From contig JAJEKV010000057.1 of NCBI GenBank assembly GCA_021234155.1, positions 246,001 through 310,000 of the forward strand: a DNA stretch of 64,000 nucleotides, given 5' to 3'. Of this stretch, positions 46,130 to 57,900 are shown piece by piece; position 1 is the first letter of the stretch; each line of letters starts with the position of its first letter. A program made the position numbers and the translations under genes. This stretch comes from Isoetes taiwanensis (lineage: Eukaryota > Streptophyta > Lycopodiopsida > Isoetales > Isoetaceae). The notes beneath the pieces were generated by a model, which was given only the letters and a program-made list of their open reading frames with translations, did no database searches and was not told the DNA's origin.

Positions 46130-47394
46130 AACAACTAGACCACAAGCAAAATTCCAAATGAAATGGTCCAGAAATACTTCAGCATTGTTCTTCCATTTCC
46201 AGGTCTTGTAAGCTTATCCAAACTTGAACGAATTTGAAAAACATAAACAGGAACAAGAAATCCCGTTACCTGCAGTGAAACCAGAGGACAGTTAGCCTAA
46301 GAAGGGTAAGAGCCTAAGTCACTAGCAGGTAAGCTACGGATCTCTTGGGCTCTTCGCCCTTCACCTTGCATGTTTATAAAACCACAAATGTAGGTAGGTC
46401 CAATCATATATCAAGCATCAGCAAGAGCATACCACATTTATAGCCATTATTACCATTTCGGCATAAAGCATTAGAGCACATGGAAAAAGGACATCAAATG
46501 ATAAGTTCCAAACATGCTCAGTAGTTAGAATTTCCATAAAGCCACTGTATAGAAATACAGTTAAGCTATTCACATACAGCTCTAGTTCTAGTGCAATAAG
46601 CCCCAAGCGTTTACACTATGGCATTGGTAAAACTATCACAAAGTGAAGTTAATGTCTGCAAGACTCTGAATCACTATAGACCTGTTTTATTATTACAAAC
46701 AAACAATCTGATAACAGTATGATATCTTAATGGAATGGACAATGGATCATCTTACTACAAAAGACCCTAGATGGTTCCTTATGCTTAGTCATCAGCAGTT
46801 TAGTGAAGTCTTTGAGCAGCATGTCTAAAGAGTCGTGGTAACTCCTTCCCATGCCATGAGGAATCCAGGATGCTCTACAAGTGCTGTGCAAGCATAAGCA
46901 TTTGACAATTAAAGCCTCACTTTATCATCAAGTCAACCTGTATTAGAGTACATAGTCTCTGATTCTACAGATTAATATTGTAACCAGACTTATCTAGAGA
47001 AAGATAAATGACATTATAAATAAACCAGGCTTTAGATCTAAGATTATATCCTGTCCAAAGTGGCTACAAGAATAAACTAGAAGTCGACAGCGGACACTGA
47101 ATGGCTCGATTTTGTTTGCCCATGTCTTGGCAACAACATCATGATTTCTTAACTTGAAGGAGATATTTTGCCCTCTTTTCCTCATCCACATGGTTTTCCA
47201 CCGATCTTGTCCATTGCTAGCGATCTGCAGATTGCACAATAGTTTCTACTAATTTGACTACGGAAGCATTTATCATATTCATCGAGCGGATGTAGATACC
47301 ACGGTTTCATGAAATAAGATTCTTGTTCTCTTTGCAGATTTGCCCGTTTCCTCTTCTTTTTCCTCGTGGCCATATCGGATCCAATTTCTTTCAT
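46130..47394 (-). pseudogene. possible minus-strand gene inside the hAT element
   Basis: Three exon-like pieces are seen: MATRKKKRKRANLQREQ with a Trp/Tyr/Asp-rich tail (47,394-47,182), IASNGQDRWKTMWMRKRGQ (about 47,230-47,090), and, after a CTGCAG acceptor at 46,270, VTGFLVPVYVFQIRSSLDKL with ISFGILLVV before a stop near 46,138. The last piece is hydrophobic at its end. No family is recognised and joining is uncertain. Confidence 0.3.
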
Positions 47395-47892
47395 CCCCTA
47401 GCCACCACCAAGCACAAAGGCGAGACTAGAAAAATAGAGCAACAATGCACAATAGCATTTTCGCAGACTAATTACCTGAAGCGCCATAAGCTACGTTTTT
47501 TTCTTAAATCCACGAAAATCTAAATCATGTGCAATTTGATCTTTGTAGGATGAATATCGGATGCTACACGGGCCGCAAGCCACCGCTTGAACTACCTAAC
47601 TAGGGTTCTCGATAGCTTAAAATCAGGTCATGGCGGCCGATTTTTCATATTTGCTTAAACCGAATCACGGCCTTACCTTTTATCCATGGTTCGGATCGCT
47701 CCAATATGCCAGATGTGCAGTGGCGAACATGCTTGTCTATTCCTGAAATATAATTTCTATAATCTTACACAATTTTAAGGTTACAATGTTTTTGTCCATA
47801 GTATTTTTAATGTTGCACGATTTTCCTTATTGTGGACCAACAGAAGTATACATGTTCATAACATAAGTGAATGCCAATGCAAATACTGCAGG

Positions 47893-47929
47893 TGAATGCC
47901 AATGCCAATGCCAATGCCAATGCCAATAA
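47893..47929 (+). repeat. (GCCAAT)n microsatellite
   Basis: About five to six copies of GCCAAT, which also spells consecutive CCAAT boxes. Two related GTGAATGCCAATGC starts precede it. Confidence 0.85.
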
Positions 47930-48626
47930 GGTCAGTGCAGTAAACAGTTTCTATTGCCGTTTCCACATGCCAACAATCATGCTATTCATTTTAGATGACA
48001 TATCTTATGTCCCATCATTGTTACCAAATTGCTCCAACTTGCCATAACCGATAATGTTATTTGGCATACCTTGCTATGAGAACAGTTTAAAGCCTTAAGG
48101 GAAATATCTGCCAAGTGTACTAGCCCCAATCTTCTTCTGATCAATAGCTCATGCCACCACCATGGATTTTTTGGAGTTAAACTTTGGCATGTCCGCTTAC
48201 ACAATTATTCCCATACAGCTCATGGTCTAACAAGTGCATAAATGTAACAAGTCACATTAGCATCCAGCTTTTATAAATCAAATGTTACAAACCAGTTAAG
48301 GGTTATGCAAGTGCAGTGTAAATAAATGCATTCCATCATCATTTATAATATTAATAATAAAAAAAAAAAAAAAAATTTGCGTTCGGCGACTTGGTTTTTT
48401 CTGTTTTGGCGTATATGCGAAAAATTTTCACAGCGACGCTTTCCACGAAGCTTCGGCAGACGCGAAAATTTTTTTCCCACGGCGAGGTTTTAATACGTTA
48501 AATACGTATTTTATTAAAAAATACGTATTTTTTGACTTTATACGTCAGGAATTTTAATTTTGTACGTATAGAACCTATCCCTGATTGACATGGAACAGGA
48601 AATTCATTTAGTAGACAAAATGGCAT

Positions 48627-49151
48627 GTGAAAGTGGACCATGGAAATCCCATGAGCAATATGGAGATCACTAAGATGTCAAAAACATTAGATGATACGGC
48701 ATGCAAAATGAGTCGTGGAAGTTCTGAGATGAAAATGGAAGAGAAAACCCAAGCATCAGAGGAGACAGATTGTGTTGAAAATCACCTTGGCATAACTGAA
48801 TGTCATAAAGACAACCAATGCAATTCACAATCCGCAGCAAAAGGAACGGTAACCCTTTTGGTAAGTGAGAATGAAGATATTGCATTGTTGCCATCACTTT
48901 ATTTATTAGCCAAGACTTATGAGGAAGATGATTCGGTATCCGATGAGCCAGTTTGTGAAGAAATTTTGTGTGAAACACATGTTCAACCAGATACCGGATT
49001 ATGTGATGATTCTTCAGATGAAGTGGACATGTCCGTGGATGCTCCTTGGGTCAGCATTGTAAATACTGTGCAGACTGAGATGTGTAAGGAAATTGATGCT
49101 TTACATGGGCTTTCATTAGATTCTGGCAGCAAGGCTATGGATGGAAATTAA
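48627..49151 (+). CDS. acidic hypothetical protein segment
   Basis: An open frame of about 174 codons begins just right of the hAT element; the first ATG in frame is a few codons in. The product is Glu/Asp/Ser/Cys-rich: DSVSDEPVCEEILCE, DTGLCDDSSDEVDMSVDAPW. No domain, signal or membrane segment is seen. Its left side is the hAT insertion site, so the original gene may continue left of 42,815. It lies between hAT and a second CACTA-like terminus. It might be an exon of a captured gene or part of the CACTA element's own coding region. Neither is shown. Confidence 0.35.
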   Translation: MKVDHGNPMSNMEITKMSKTLDDTACKMSRGSSEMKMEEKTQASEETDCVENHLGITECHKDNQCNSQSAAKGTVTLLVSENEDIALLPSLYLLAKTYEEDDSVSDEPVCEEILCETHVQPDTGLCDDSSDEVDMSVDAPWVSIVNTVQTEMCKEIDALHGLSLDSGSKAMDGN

Positions 49152-49279
49152 TCCCCCCCCGGAACTAAATCAAGCTTAATTAAATAATACATCATTAGAC
49201 AAATCGAGGAGCTTTGTGAAACATCAAATTTCATCTAAAATATATTGTTCAATCAAATGTTATAACTAAAATTGTAATA

Positions 49280-49627
49280 GCGCCTAGAAAAGCACCATCT
49301 GACGATTGGCTGATGCAATATCTGACGAATATTCACGCAAAATCTGATGATATATCGGCGTTATATCGGCGCATTTTTCCGACGATTATTCGGCGACGAT
49401 ATTCTCGACGCAAATTTCGGCGATACATATTTGACGTATATTCGGCGATTAATGTGACGCTTACGGACGAAGGCCCGGCGATTTATGTGACGATATGTCC
49501 GGCGTAGTATCGTCGGGGAAAAGCATCAAAATAGTAATCGTCGAAGACGCTCGTCGACACATGCGTCGGCAAAAATCTCTAGGCGGTCGGCGATTTTTTC
49601 GACAAAAATGCTCATTCTCTTGTAGTG
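49280..49627 (-). mobile_element. second CACTA-type terminus with CG-rich subterminal region
   Basis: Read on the minus strand from 49,627 this starts CACTACAAGAGAATGAGC, a form common at plant CACTA ends. About 340 bp follow that are rich in TCGGCGA, CGTCGA and GACGAT motifs. No matching opposite end was found in the window, so it is a solo end, a truncated element, or one half of an element broken by other insertions. Confidence 0.6.
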
Positions 49628-49739
49628 GTTGGATCTAACCGTTGAAGTTATTTTTCACGAATGTAAAACAATACGATACATTCCCAAAGTTGAGCACACA
49701 AATAATATTCCAGGTGGTGGTGCTTTGCTTAAGAAATAG

Positions 49740-50547
49740 CCTCAAAAAAAACATACTTCCGTAAGAAATAGCTGCGTAAAAGCTACGCCACTTCAGAAAA
49801 CCACACTTCTGTAAAAAAACAACCACTTAAAAACTACACCTACTTAAAAACCACACCTCAAAAAACTATACTTACTTTAAAAAATAGCTACGTAAAAACT
49901 ATACCTAGTTATTATAAACCACACCAAAAAAAATCATATTCTATTCTATTCTTAAAAATAGCTTCTCAAACACTACACCTAGTTATAAACTACACCACTT
50001 CAGAAAACCATACTTCATTAAAAAACAGCCACTTAAAAACTACACCCGCTTATAAACCACACTTCAAAAAACCATACTTCTTTAAAACATAGCTATTTAA
50101 AAACTACACTCACTTATAAACGACACCTCAAAAAACAACACCTCGATTAAAAAAAATCATACCACTTCAGAAAACCATACTTCCTTAAAAAACCACCACT
50201 TAAAAACTATACCTCCTTATAAACCACACTTCAAAAAACTATACTTCCATAAAAACGACTACTTAAAAACTACACTTAGTTATAAACTACACCTCAAAAA
50301 ACAACACCTTCTTAAAAACAACACCCCCTCAAAAAAATAAGCAACACTTCTTTTAAAAAAATGACACCTCAAAAAAAGACCACACAAAAAAAAAAAAAAA
50401 AAAACTATAGCTCCATAAAAAAAACTACACCGCCTCCTTAATAAACTACACCTCCACTTAACCACATGTAGATTTTTTGGAACAACGACATGTGGTCTTT
50501 TTGTTACTGTTGTTTTTAGGTGTGGACCCAGAATTGGGGTGGTAGTG
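49740..50547 (+). repeat. CACTA right subterminal repeats and terminus
   Basis: Dozens of copies of variants of AAAAACTACACCTACTT, AAAACCATACTTC and AAAAACCACACTTC form a semi-regular array, ending in the inverted CACTA terminus at 50,547. Confidence 0.85.
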
Positions 50548-50550
50548 GTC

Positions 50551-53200
50551 CAGATCAAAGATTAGTTTTTTGTGATCGTTTGTTGCAAGATGACATGCTT
50601 TTTCCTGTTTTCGAACCTGTAATTGGAAATCCTTCCGAAGTTATTGTTATGAAATCAATGATCAGAAACTTGAAAGATGGGCTTCAAGAAGTAAAGTCTG
50701 CTAATAGCAAAGATAAATTGGCTGCAAAACATTCACTGTTATCAATGATTGTTGGAAAAAAAGGAGATATAAACAAGAATGTTTCTTCAAAATTGCTAAA
50801 GATACAGCCAAGAAATTTATCCAAAGCTGCAGCAAGAAGGAAGATAATGTCATTAAGTGGAGCAAATGTATGGGCTTTGGCAGGAAGGATGCCAAGATCA
50901 AATAGAATCGATGATTCAATCAAATGTCAGGTTCGTGAATTTTGGCTTGACATTACCAAAGTTTCACCAAAGGTTAGAGATGTCATGAAGAGGAGAACAC
51001 AAGCAATACAATACCTTGATATCTCACAGGTTTGCTCTTGTAATTGAATCAATTCAGTTTTGGAGATTATGTTTTCTTCCAAAATTCTTTCATGACTTTC
51101 TTACGTACATTCTAGTTACGTTCGAAAGTGACCTGTTAATGAATACACATGGTTTTCATGAAATGTATTGCATTTTACATTGTTTACATTTGTACATTGT
51201 TTACACAAGATGGAGAAATCTTGCGTTGATGTGCTATTAGGTACTTTTTAGATGTACATCCATTAACACTTACATGTCCATGCATTTGCATTTACATGTA
51301 CTTGAATATCAAAATTACATCATTTTACGGTTTAGTGTACTTTTCGTGTAATGAAGCCAAACAAATCGACATATGTGCATTAGTTGTACTAATATTGTAA
51401 CATTAATGTGATGTACTAATATTGGAACATTAATTAGATGTACCTTTGGATGTACATTGGATGTACATTGGATGTCGATGAATGTATCGATGGAACTGTT
51501 GGCTGTACATTAGATGTCTTGATGTACATTAGATGTACGATATGCATCGATGGGCCGTATACATTAATTGTACAATAGTATAGTTCAATACTCTTTTGGC
51601 ATCGGTTGCCGACATCATTTTGCTAGCATGGTCTTTAATGGTTTTGTTATTGCGGTCGAGCTTTATCAGCGGTTTGTATATCGAGAATCCACGATACCAA
51701 AATTAAACCGACGGTTCGAAAGTATCCGAAACCTGATTGCATAAGGAAATTGAAGGAGAGAAACACATGTTGTTGTGTCAAACATGAGTAAGCGATCTGT
51801 CTGAGAAAGGCCTTCAATGATATGAGGAGATCCCTACATGTTAATTGCACTTCTTTGCTGCGCGGTGTGCGTGCATGCCAAACAAAACAATGGAGTATGT
51901 CAAGCAAACAAGAAGACTTTTGATAATGTTAGTATCTTGTGGAGGTCAACAATTTGCGAGAAATTTGTGACGGATGAATGGCATAAACTAAAATGCATCA
52001 AAGGCGAATGTGATGAATGTGGAGTGAAGAAATTCGACATTTGTCCAAACGAGGAAGATGGAATTCAGAATGTGGACTGGCAAGTATATGCATATGTCAA
52101 TGAGCCATCCAAAAAAGGTACATCCAGAAGGCTTAGATTAGTTGATCAGAATGACAAAGCATCTGTTTTGTTAAAGAACATGAAAAATCAGCTTGCTAAG
52201 TTTTTACGACATCATAACTTTACAAAGACTTGGCGCGAAAGCAAGCAGTTTAAAAGATGTGTTGAGAAACTCCGGATAATAGTGTGTTGTGCATTTGTTG
52301 ACTTTGCAGAGAACTACACATTGAAACCGAGGGGTAAATGCAATCCGAGCATTGGAATCGATCAAATTAGTATTTTGGTCCATATTTCAATGATGAAAAT
52401 AGAAGGTAAGCTTAAAAAGCCGGTGCATTTCTATGTTTAGGATGATGTAAAGCATGACACTCATTTTGTGCAACATGGCTTTAAATTACATTTGGGGTGG
52501 CTTAAGAATAATGGAGGTGGACACATAAACCTTCATTATGTGTGGTCGGATGGTTGTGCATCTCAATTCAAATCTGCACGGGCATGGTATGGAATCTGTA
52601 GATACCATGTTGAAAATAAAATTCGAGTGATATGGAATTTCTTTGGATCTGGCCATGGGAAAGGCACACATGATGGCGAGGCTGGTATAGCAAAGTTGTG
52701 GCTTGAGAGCGGCGAGAGAAAACAAAATGGCATGCCATGCGGTGGCAGTAAAAGCGGCTTGTGCGGTTTAAGGGCCAAGGAATCGGATTGTGAAAGGGTG
52801 TTTTGGGAGGTTGGAAAAACAGATGTGAGCAGGCAGCAAGCATTCAATTGCAAGACTTTACACGGTACTCGCCAGATACATTATGTGTCAACTATAAACC
52901 CAGCAGATCCAACAAAGTTGCTATGCAGACCACTCTCGTGCTTTTGTGATGCTTGCATTAACTTCAATTGGTTGAATTGTGAGAACATTAAACATTGTGG
53001 AGAATGGTCTCTAAAAGTTTGGACCCCGAGATCATATTGCCTCTTGTGGTGAAGCTGAAAATGATGTGGATGTTTTGTATGCAGAAGACGAGGCTGGTTT
53101 AGATGACACTGTAGGAGTTTCAGATGTATTTGTGTCTTTTGCAGCACCAGACAATGTGGAAGGTGTTTCATACTATGTTATCATGTGCACGAGGGGAAAA
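50551..53200 (+). pseudogene. DDE-transposase-like protein, main part, broken
   Basis: The frame from exon one continues as PDQRLVFCDRLLQDDMLFPV to a CACAG|GTTTGC donor at 51,029. It carries SLSGANVWALAGRMPR and VREFWLDITKVSPKVRDVMK, a DNA-binding-type segment. After an intron with many TGTACAT motifs comes KLKERNTCCCVKHE, an in-frame TAA near 51,789, and LRKAFNDMR. A long frame (51,838-52,440) includes a Cys cluster (CIKGECDECGVKKFDIC) and ends at TAG 52,438-52,440. The same frame goes on with YVWSDGCASQFKSARAW and FFGSGHGKGTHDGEAG, which look like a catalytic Asp block and an HGKGxxDG block of an RNase-H-like transposase. A frameshift near 53,030 precedes the C-terminus. I recall similar proteins as multicopy in seedless plants, but I cannot assign a named superfamily. 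It has at least two stops and two frameshifts. Confidence 0.7.
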
Positions 53201-53209
53201 GCATGCATT

Positions 53210-53964
53210 GGAAGAAGATTCAAATGATGACTATGGAAATGATTACTCTGGCTGGCACTAGTGTCATTGAAGGACAATATTATGAACTAATCGGGCTGCC
53301 ACAATAAGTAAACTGCTTCCTACTAAGAATGTTTTGGTACTGCGAGAACTGTGATTGGGGTTGAATCCCATTCAAGAAAAAAAAAACACAATTTGAAAGG
53401 GGCAAGCCAAAGACATTTCACTTGCCAGATGAAGTCCATGAGACATTGTTATCACAACTTCCAGCAATTGTAGATGACTTGGACTAAGTCAGATCTGTGG
53501 TACTTTCCAGAAATATTGTAATACTTTGTTCATATAAGAGATAAGAACGAACAAATTTTCATTGTACATGACAAGGACTACTTCAATAGTGCATTAGGTA
53601 CATCAATGTACATAATATGTACATCCTATGTGCATCTTATGTACATCTGTTGTACATTCCAGAGATATTTGTTAAGTGTAAGTTGATTAGAATTGAACAT
53701 AAGAAAGTTGAATTACATAAACATTAAAAATAGTTTTGGTCATGGCAAAGATAAGAAATGGACAGGTTTTCATGTACAAAAGGTTCATATATTTATATTG
53801 TGGACATAAATACAACACACACGAAAGTGAGCATGGCTCATAATTCATGGCCTAGCTTCAAAATGTCAAGAGGGAGCCTGATATCTTATGACTATTGCAT
53901 CATGTCTTCCAGCCCGCCTAGAGGTCGTAGAGATATCCTCTAACTTTGATAGTCCATGCGATTT
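53210..53964. other. non-coding stretch with TGTACAT motifs
   Basis: This is the presumed 3' flank of the transposase element. TGTACATC and ATGTACAT motifs cluster at 53,605-53,660, as they do in the intron at 51,240-51,560 and just left of exon one at 13,610-13,620, so these may be subterminal repeats of that element. Its termini were not resolved. Confidence 0.5.
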
Positions 53965-54243
53965 CTATAGCTCGTGCCCACCGGCAAACCTTTCCATCCC
54001 TCTGGGGCCTTCATCTTCCGGACACGTGCCTTCCCCAAGGGTTGTGCAACAAGTGATTTCTTTGCCAATATACATTTTGTGGTTGCTTTCGTTCCTCATA
54101 GTTTTCAATTTGGTCAACCTTTTCCCCACGGTCCAGAACAAGCAAGTATAGAGGCGATAATCGGTCCCCAACCCTATGTGCTTGCAGCTTGTGTTGGTTT
54201 CTATTACCTCGGGTGCAGTGAGAACTCTATCTCTTAGTTTCAT
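53965..54243 (-). other. unassigned minus-strand ORF
   Basis: A 92-codon frame lies downstream of the FCP1-like relic on the same strand. In a neighbouring frame KARVRKMKAPEGWKGLPVG is readable. No family is recognised. It may be a 3' exon or untranslated region of the FCP1-like gene. Confidence 0.25.
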
Positions 54244-56134
54244 AATAGTCTTTTTTGTGTTTCAAAGTCCATTCATCTACAAAGCAAATGAAGATTGACT
54301 TAATTACGTATACACACTCATAATTGTACCAATAAGAAAGACAGAAAAAAAGCAAGTACTCAAGTGCAATGAACAAAAACTTTCATACATATATTCATAA
54401 CATTTGAATTTGTACATCGGTTTTTAGTCTGTACCAACAATGGGCCATTCGAGAGGCCAATAACATGACGGCAGTTTCTCCATTGCTTGCTCCATATATT
54501 GACTAAATTTAGGCGTGAGCACCCAAGTTGCTGCCATAGTTTGCCGGTAAAATATTTTCCACCTTTCGATATGCTATCTGCTTTGCATTAGTCATTGGAT
54601 GCTCTTTTACATACACTATACCATCTTCAGCCATTTTCAATCCATTAAGCCATGGAATGAGCTCCATGACAAACAAACCGTCGCCCGACTAATATTGGTG
54701 TCCAAGAGAAAGGACATATGTAGCTTCCTCACGGGATTGAGTGGATTTGTATCTCTCGTCATCGATCAAAACTGTATTTCCATAGTACTCTGGGTACTCT
54801 TTCCATACCACAGCTAATGGCTTCACAAACAACCCCTTTTGAGGTTCAGTAGGGTGTTTGTGTGGCAGAGTCCAACACTGCTCCTGGCTGTAAACAAACT
54901 TCACTTTATGGAAAAAGCATCACAAATTTGATCCACAATTGGTAGAAGATTTTTAGAAGTGAGTGAAGACCGGATGGCAACATCAAACCCTTCTCTTACA
55001 AATGCAAAGCGGTGATGCTAACCACGGCTGCAAAGGTAAAAAAACACATTTCCTATATTGAATTGAAGCTCATCTTTCTGGATCACAGAATTTAAGTCAA
55101 AGATAATGAGCTTTCTCCCTGAATTAGATGATTCACATGTCAGCAACAAAACACTTGAGAGTCTATTCACAATTTATAATTACATTTCAGATTACACAAT
55201 TGAGAAAACACATTGATAATTACACAATTCTTATTTGCACAGGTGTAAGTGAGCCAAATAAATTAATTTTTTCATTACTTATTGAGTACAAAGAAGCTCG
55301 GAGCATGGCTCATACAAAACTGTAATTCACAAACAAGTCAAAGGGACTATCTACCCTGTGTAGGAACAACTGCTTGTATATTCATCTCGCCTTCTACAAT
55401 TAATGCCTCCATTAGATGATCCCTCCGTGACTTGGCATAGGCATCAGTGAACCAACTGGGTGTCATCTGCATGGTGCACAAGTATTAGAGGACTATACCA
55501 ACAAATAACTAATCTTATATTATAATGTTTTGCTGTAATTCCTGGATTTGGATCCAGCCCTAGATCCAACGGCTGAGATCCAACACACCCTAGATCCAAC
55601 GGTTAGAATTATGTGAGCACACTAAAACACTTAGCATGTCTTTTCCATGGCACCCTAAATTTTCACGACCCTCACGGCTAAAGGAAGTGGCTGGAGATCT
55701 GGATGATGCGGATGCGTCCTTCTAAAAAACCCGTTTCCTCCAAAATCCGGCCTGTTGGGTCGATTTGCGTAAGGTGTGGAGTCGGTGGGGGGATGCAAGC
55801 GGTTTGCGGTGTAGGCGGAGATCGGCAAACAAAGAATTAGGCGGTGACGATTTTGGCTGCATCGATTTGAGTGGTCCACGTTTTTCCTTTTTAGCTTAGG
55901 TATTTCTTCGCTTGATAGTAGTTTCATTTTCGCTTGATTTGTGGGTTTTCTCGGTGAACCAAAAGATGGGGCCTTTCTTTGTTTGTAACAGAGCTATTGT
56001 TGCCATAGTGGTTCCTATTTATATGTGTTGTACATCCAGCAATTGCAAGGCAGTTTTTCTTGACAGATTGTATTTGGGGTCACATTTTATAGCCCAAATA
56101 ATACAGACCTCTGATAATAAACCTATCCATGCAG

Positions 56135-56560
56135 GCAAGTTATCATGGCATTAGTGGATATTGCAAATGGAAAGCAGAGACATGTTCCATACCGTGATTC
56201 CAAACTTACATTTCTTCTGCAGGTAATGTAAGAAGTTGAGTTAATTCAGTTTATCTGCTTATTCATCCGAAAAGTGACTTTATGGCTGGTAGACATTGAG
56301 GACCCTAAAGTTTGCTCAACGTGCGAACTTTTTTTATTGATTTCTTCCCTCAATCATCACTAGCAGGCTACCATAAACGAAGATAACTTCGTAGATGTGG
56401 TGACTCTGCACCAGCAAATACAACAGTTAAAGGTGTTCTCTCTCCTGCAGGCTGCAACAATTAGTAGCTTATGTTCTACTTTCTGTCAATGCAGGATGAA
56501 GTACAGAGTCTGCGTCACCAAGATATGGCGAAATTGGCATCCAATAAGGATGCAAACCAT
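56135..56560 (+). pseudogene. kinesin-12-like motor gene fragment, captured exons
   Basis: Kinesin-12 motors organise the plant phragmoplast. Exon a (56,135-56,222) is flanked by ATGCAG and GTAATG and reads QVIMALVDIANGKQRHVPYR then DSKLTFLLQ, the motor-domain block before the DSLGGN segment. The exon for DSLGGN and the following residues is missing. A piece at about 56,293-56,327 gives TLRTLKFAQRAN, the end of the motor domain. Exon c (56,367-56,432) gives ATINEDNFVDVVTLHQQIQQ, the neck-linker region. A fourth from 56,495, after ATGCAG, gives DEVQSLRHQDMAKLASNKD and runs on into a non-homologous tail. Retained introns show DNA-level capture, and the missing exon makes it non-functional as a motor. 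Confidence 0.82.
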
Positions 56561-57822
56561 CTGGAGCATGCATCTGTAGCAACTCTGCTTTGGAACATGA
56601 CAACATGTTGGCTTGGACTGGAAATATACTCCAAGCATCAAGCCCAGTCTCTTTTCTCACAGATTTGCACTTTTCTGTGTTTTGGCTACTAATTAACCCC
56701 ATAGAGTAAGGCAGATTCAGTGTTGATGTTCCATTTTAGAAATTATAATTGCAAATTTGTAGTTTTTTCAAGTGAGTTACATAATTGCAAAAGCATTATA
56801 TTGCAAACCAGTAATTTCTCCAGGTAGTTACATATTTTACACTAGAACTATGTTGCAAATCATTAGTTTTTCCACATATTTGTAAAAGCATTGTATTGCA
56901 AGCCAGTAGTTTCTCCAGGTAGTTACATATTTTACACTAGAAGTATGTTGCAAATGAATAGTTTCTCCATATATTTTTAAAAGATCAATATGCTTTTCTT
57001 TTATAATGTTTAGCTTTTGTACGTATGCAAGCTCTATCTCCAGCACTATGAAGCAGCAAGCCTCCTTCCGTTGCCGTCTGTGTTAGCAATGTCATTATGT
57101 GTCGTACTCCTTTGGCTACCAACGTTCAATGGATAGCATCGCCTTTTAATCTTGCAATTTCCATAATGTTGCTTCACATGCCTTATACTTATGTGGCACA
57201 TAAAGCTTTTGCATCAAGGCGATCAAATATGACCCAGACTGGTGAACAATACAAATAATAATTATATCTGATGCATGAATGATCTGAGACGCCTAATAAA
57301 TTTGTCCAAAGAATTCATGTCCGAATTGTCGGCTCAATCTGTGCACACAATTTTATGTGGTTTTTTGTTTTTCCAACAATAGATGGGCCAAAAGTAGAAA
57401 TATTATTTAAGTCTAATTCTCTAAACTCTCGGCATGCATGAGCAAAAATAATAAATCATCTTTTTAACAGCTATGACATCACAAACCATGCCCTGAGCTT
57501 CTTTTGAACTTTATTAAACTTTTATCTATTCGATGAACAGAGTTATCAGATCTCCATGGCAGCCGACTTTAGATCATCGTCATCATCATTCCATGTGTAA
57601 CATTCATCTGTTACATATCAAGCACTAATTGGTTGAGAATTAGCAGCAGTGATGTTGTTTGCCTCAGTAAACCCTGCATTTTATAGTTTTTAAATATAAC
57701 TTTCTTGATAAAATAACTCCCCTTCAAACTATCTGTTGCCGCAAGCCTGCAAAGTCACGAGGTATGGTAGTATACATTAACATCTGTTAGTCGAGCTTTT
57801 CAGCGGTGAACATACATTAGGG

Positions 57823-57900
57823 GTTGCAATCATGATGGCACATGATAAACATGGAGAAGGCCAAAGAGCCCTTCAGTTGTATCGAGAAATGAAATTACCT
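57823..57900 (+). pseudogene. PPR repeat scrap inside the Helitron
   Basis: The frame VAIMMAHDKHGEGQRALQLY followed by REMKLP matches the helix pair of a PLS-type PPR repeat. Only this one repeat is present. It is on the same strand as the Helitron and the kinesin exons, so the element seems to have picked up DNA from two loci. Confidence 0.55.

Larger units (their letters stand above)
42823..48583. mobile_element. hAT-type element with 8-bp target duplication, 5.76 kb
   Basis: The left end begins CAGGGATAGGTTC with ATACG after one base. The right end is its inverse (19 bp, one mismatch). Both are flanked by ATTGACAT (42,815-42,822 and 48,584-48,591). The 8-bp duplication and CAGGG-type terminus fit the hAT superfamily. 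Subterminal zones share TTCGCG, GCGTCTGCC and AATACGTATT motifs and end in A/T homopolymers near 43,125 and 48,360. No hAT transposase (C-terminal dimerisation or RNase-H-like fold) is recognised inside. Instead there are gene-like exons on both strands, so it is probably non-autonomous. Confidence 0.85.
13992..50547. mobile_element. giant CACTA (EnSpm-type) insertion, 36.6 kb
   Basis: CACTA elements end in CACTA, make 3-bp target duplications and carry subterminal repeats. The left end begins CACTACCACCCCAA; the right end is its reverse complement, with a further matching block CTGGGTCCACA after two mismatches. GTC flanks both ends (13,989-13,991 and 50,548-50,550). Both subterminal zones, about 670 bp left and 800 bp right, are packed with short motifs such as CTACGTGTAG and AAAACTACACCT. 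The flanking transposase frame is continuous if the element and one GTC are removed. I could not find a TnpD-type transposase inside, so it may be non-autonomous. Much of its length comes from nested LTR, hAT and Helitron insertions. Confidence 0.85.

Noticed and set aside
49313-49507. 64-codon frame in the CG-rich CACTA-like end
   Set aside because: The frame is made of TCGGCGA-type motifs and has no domain.
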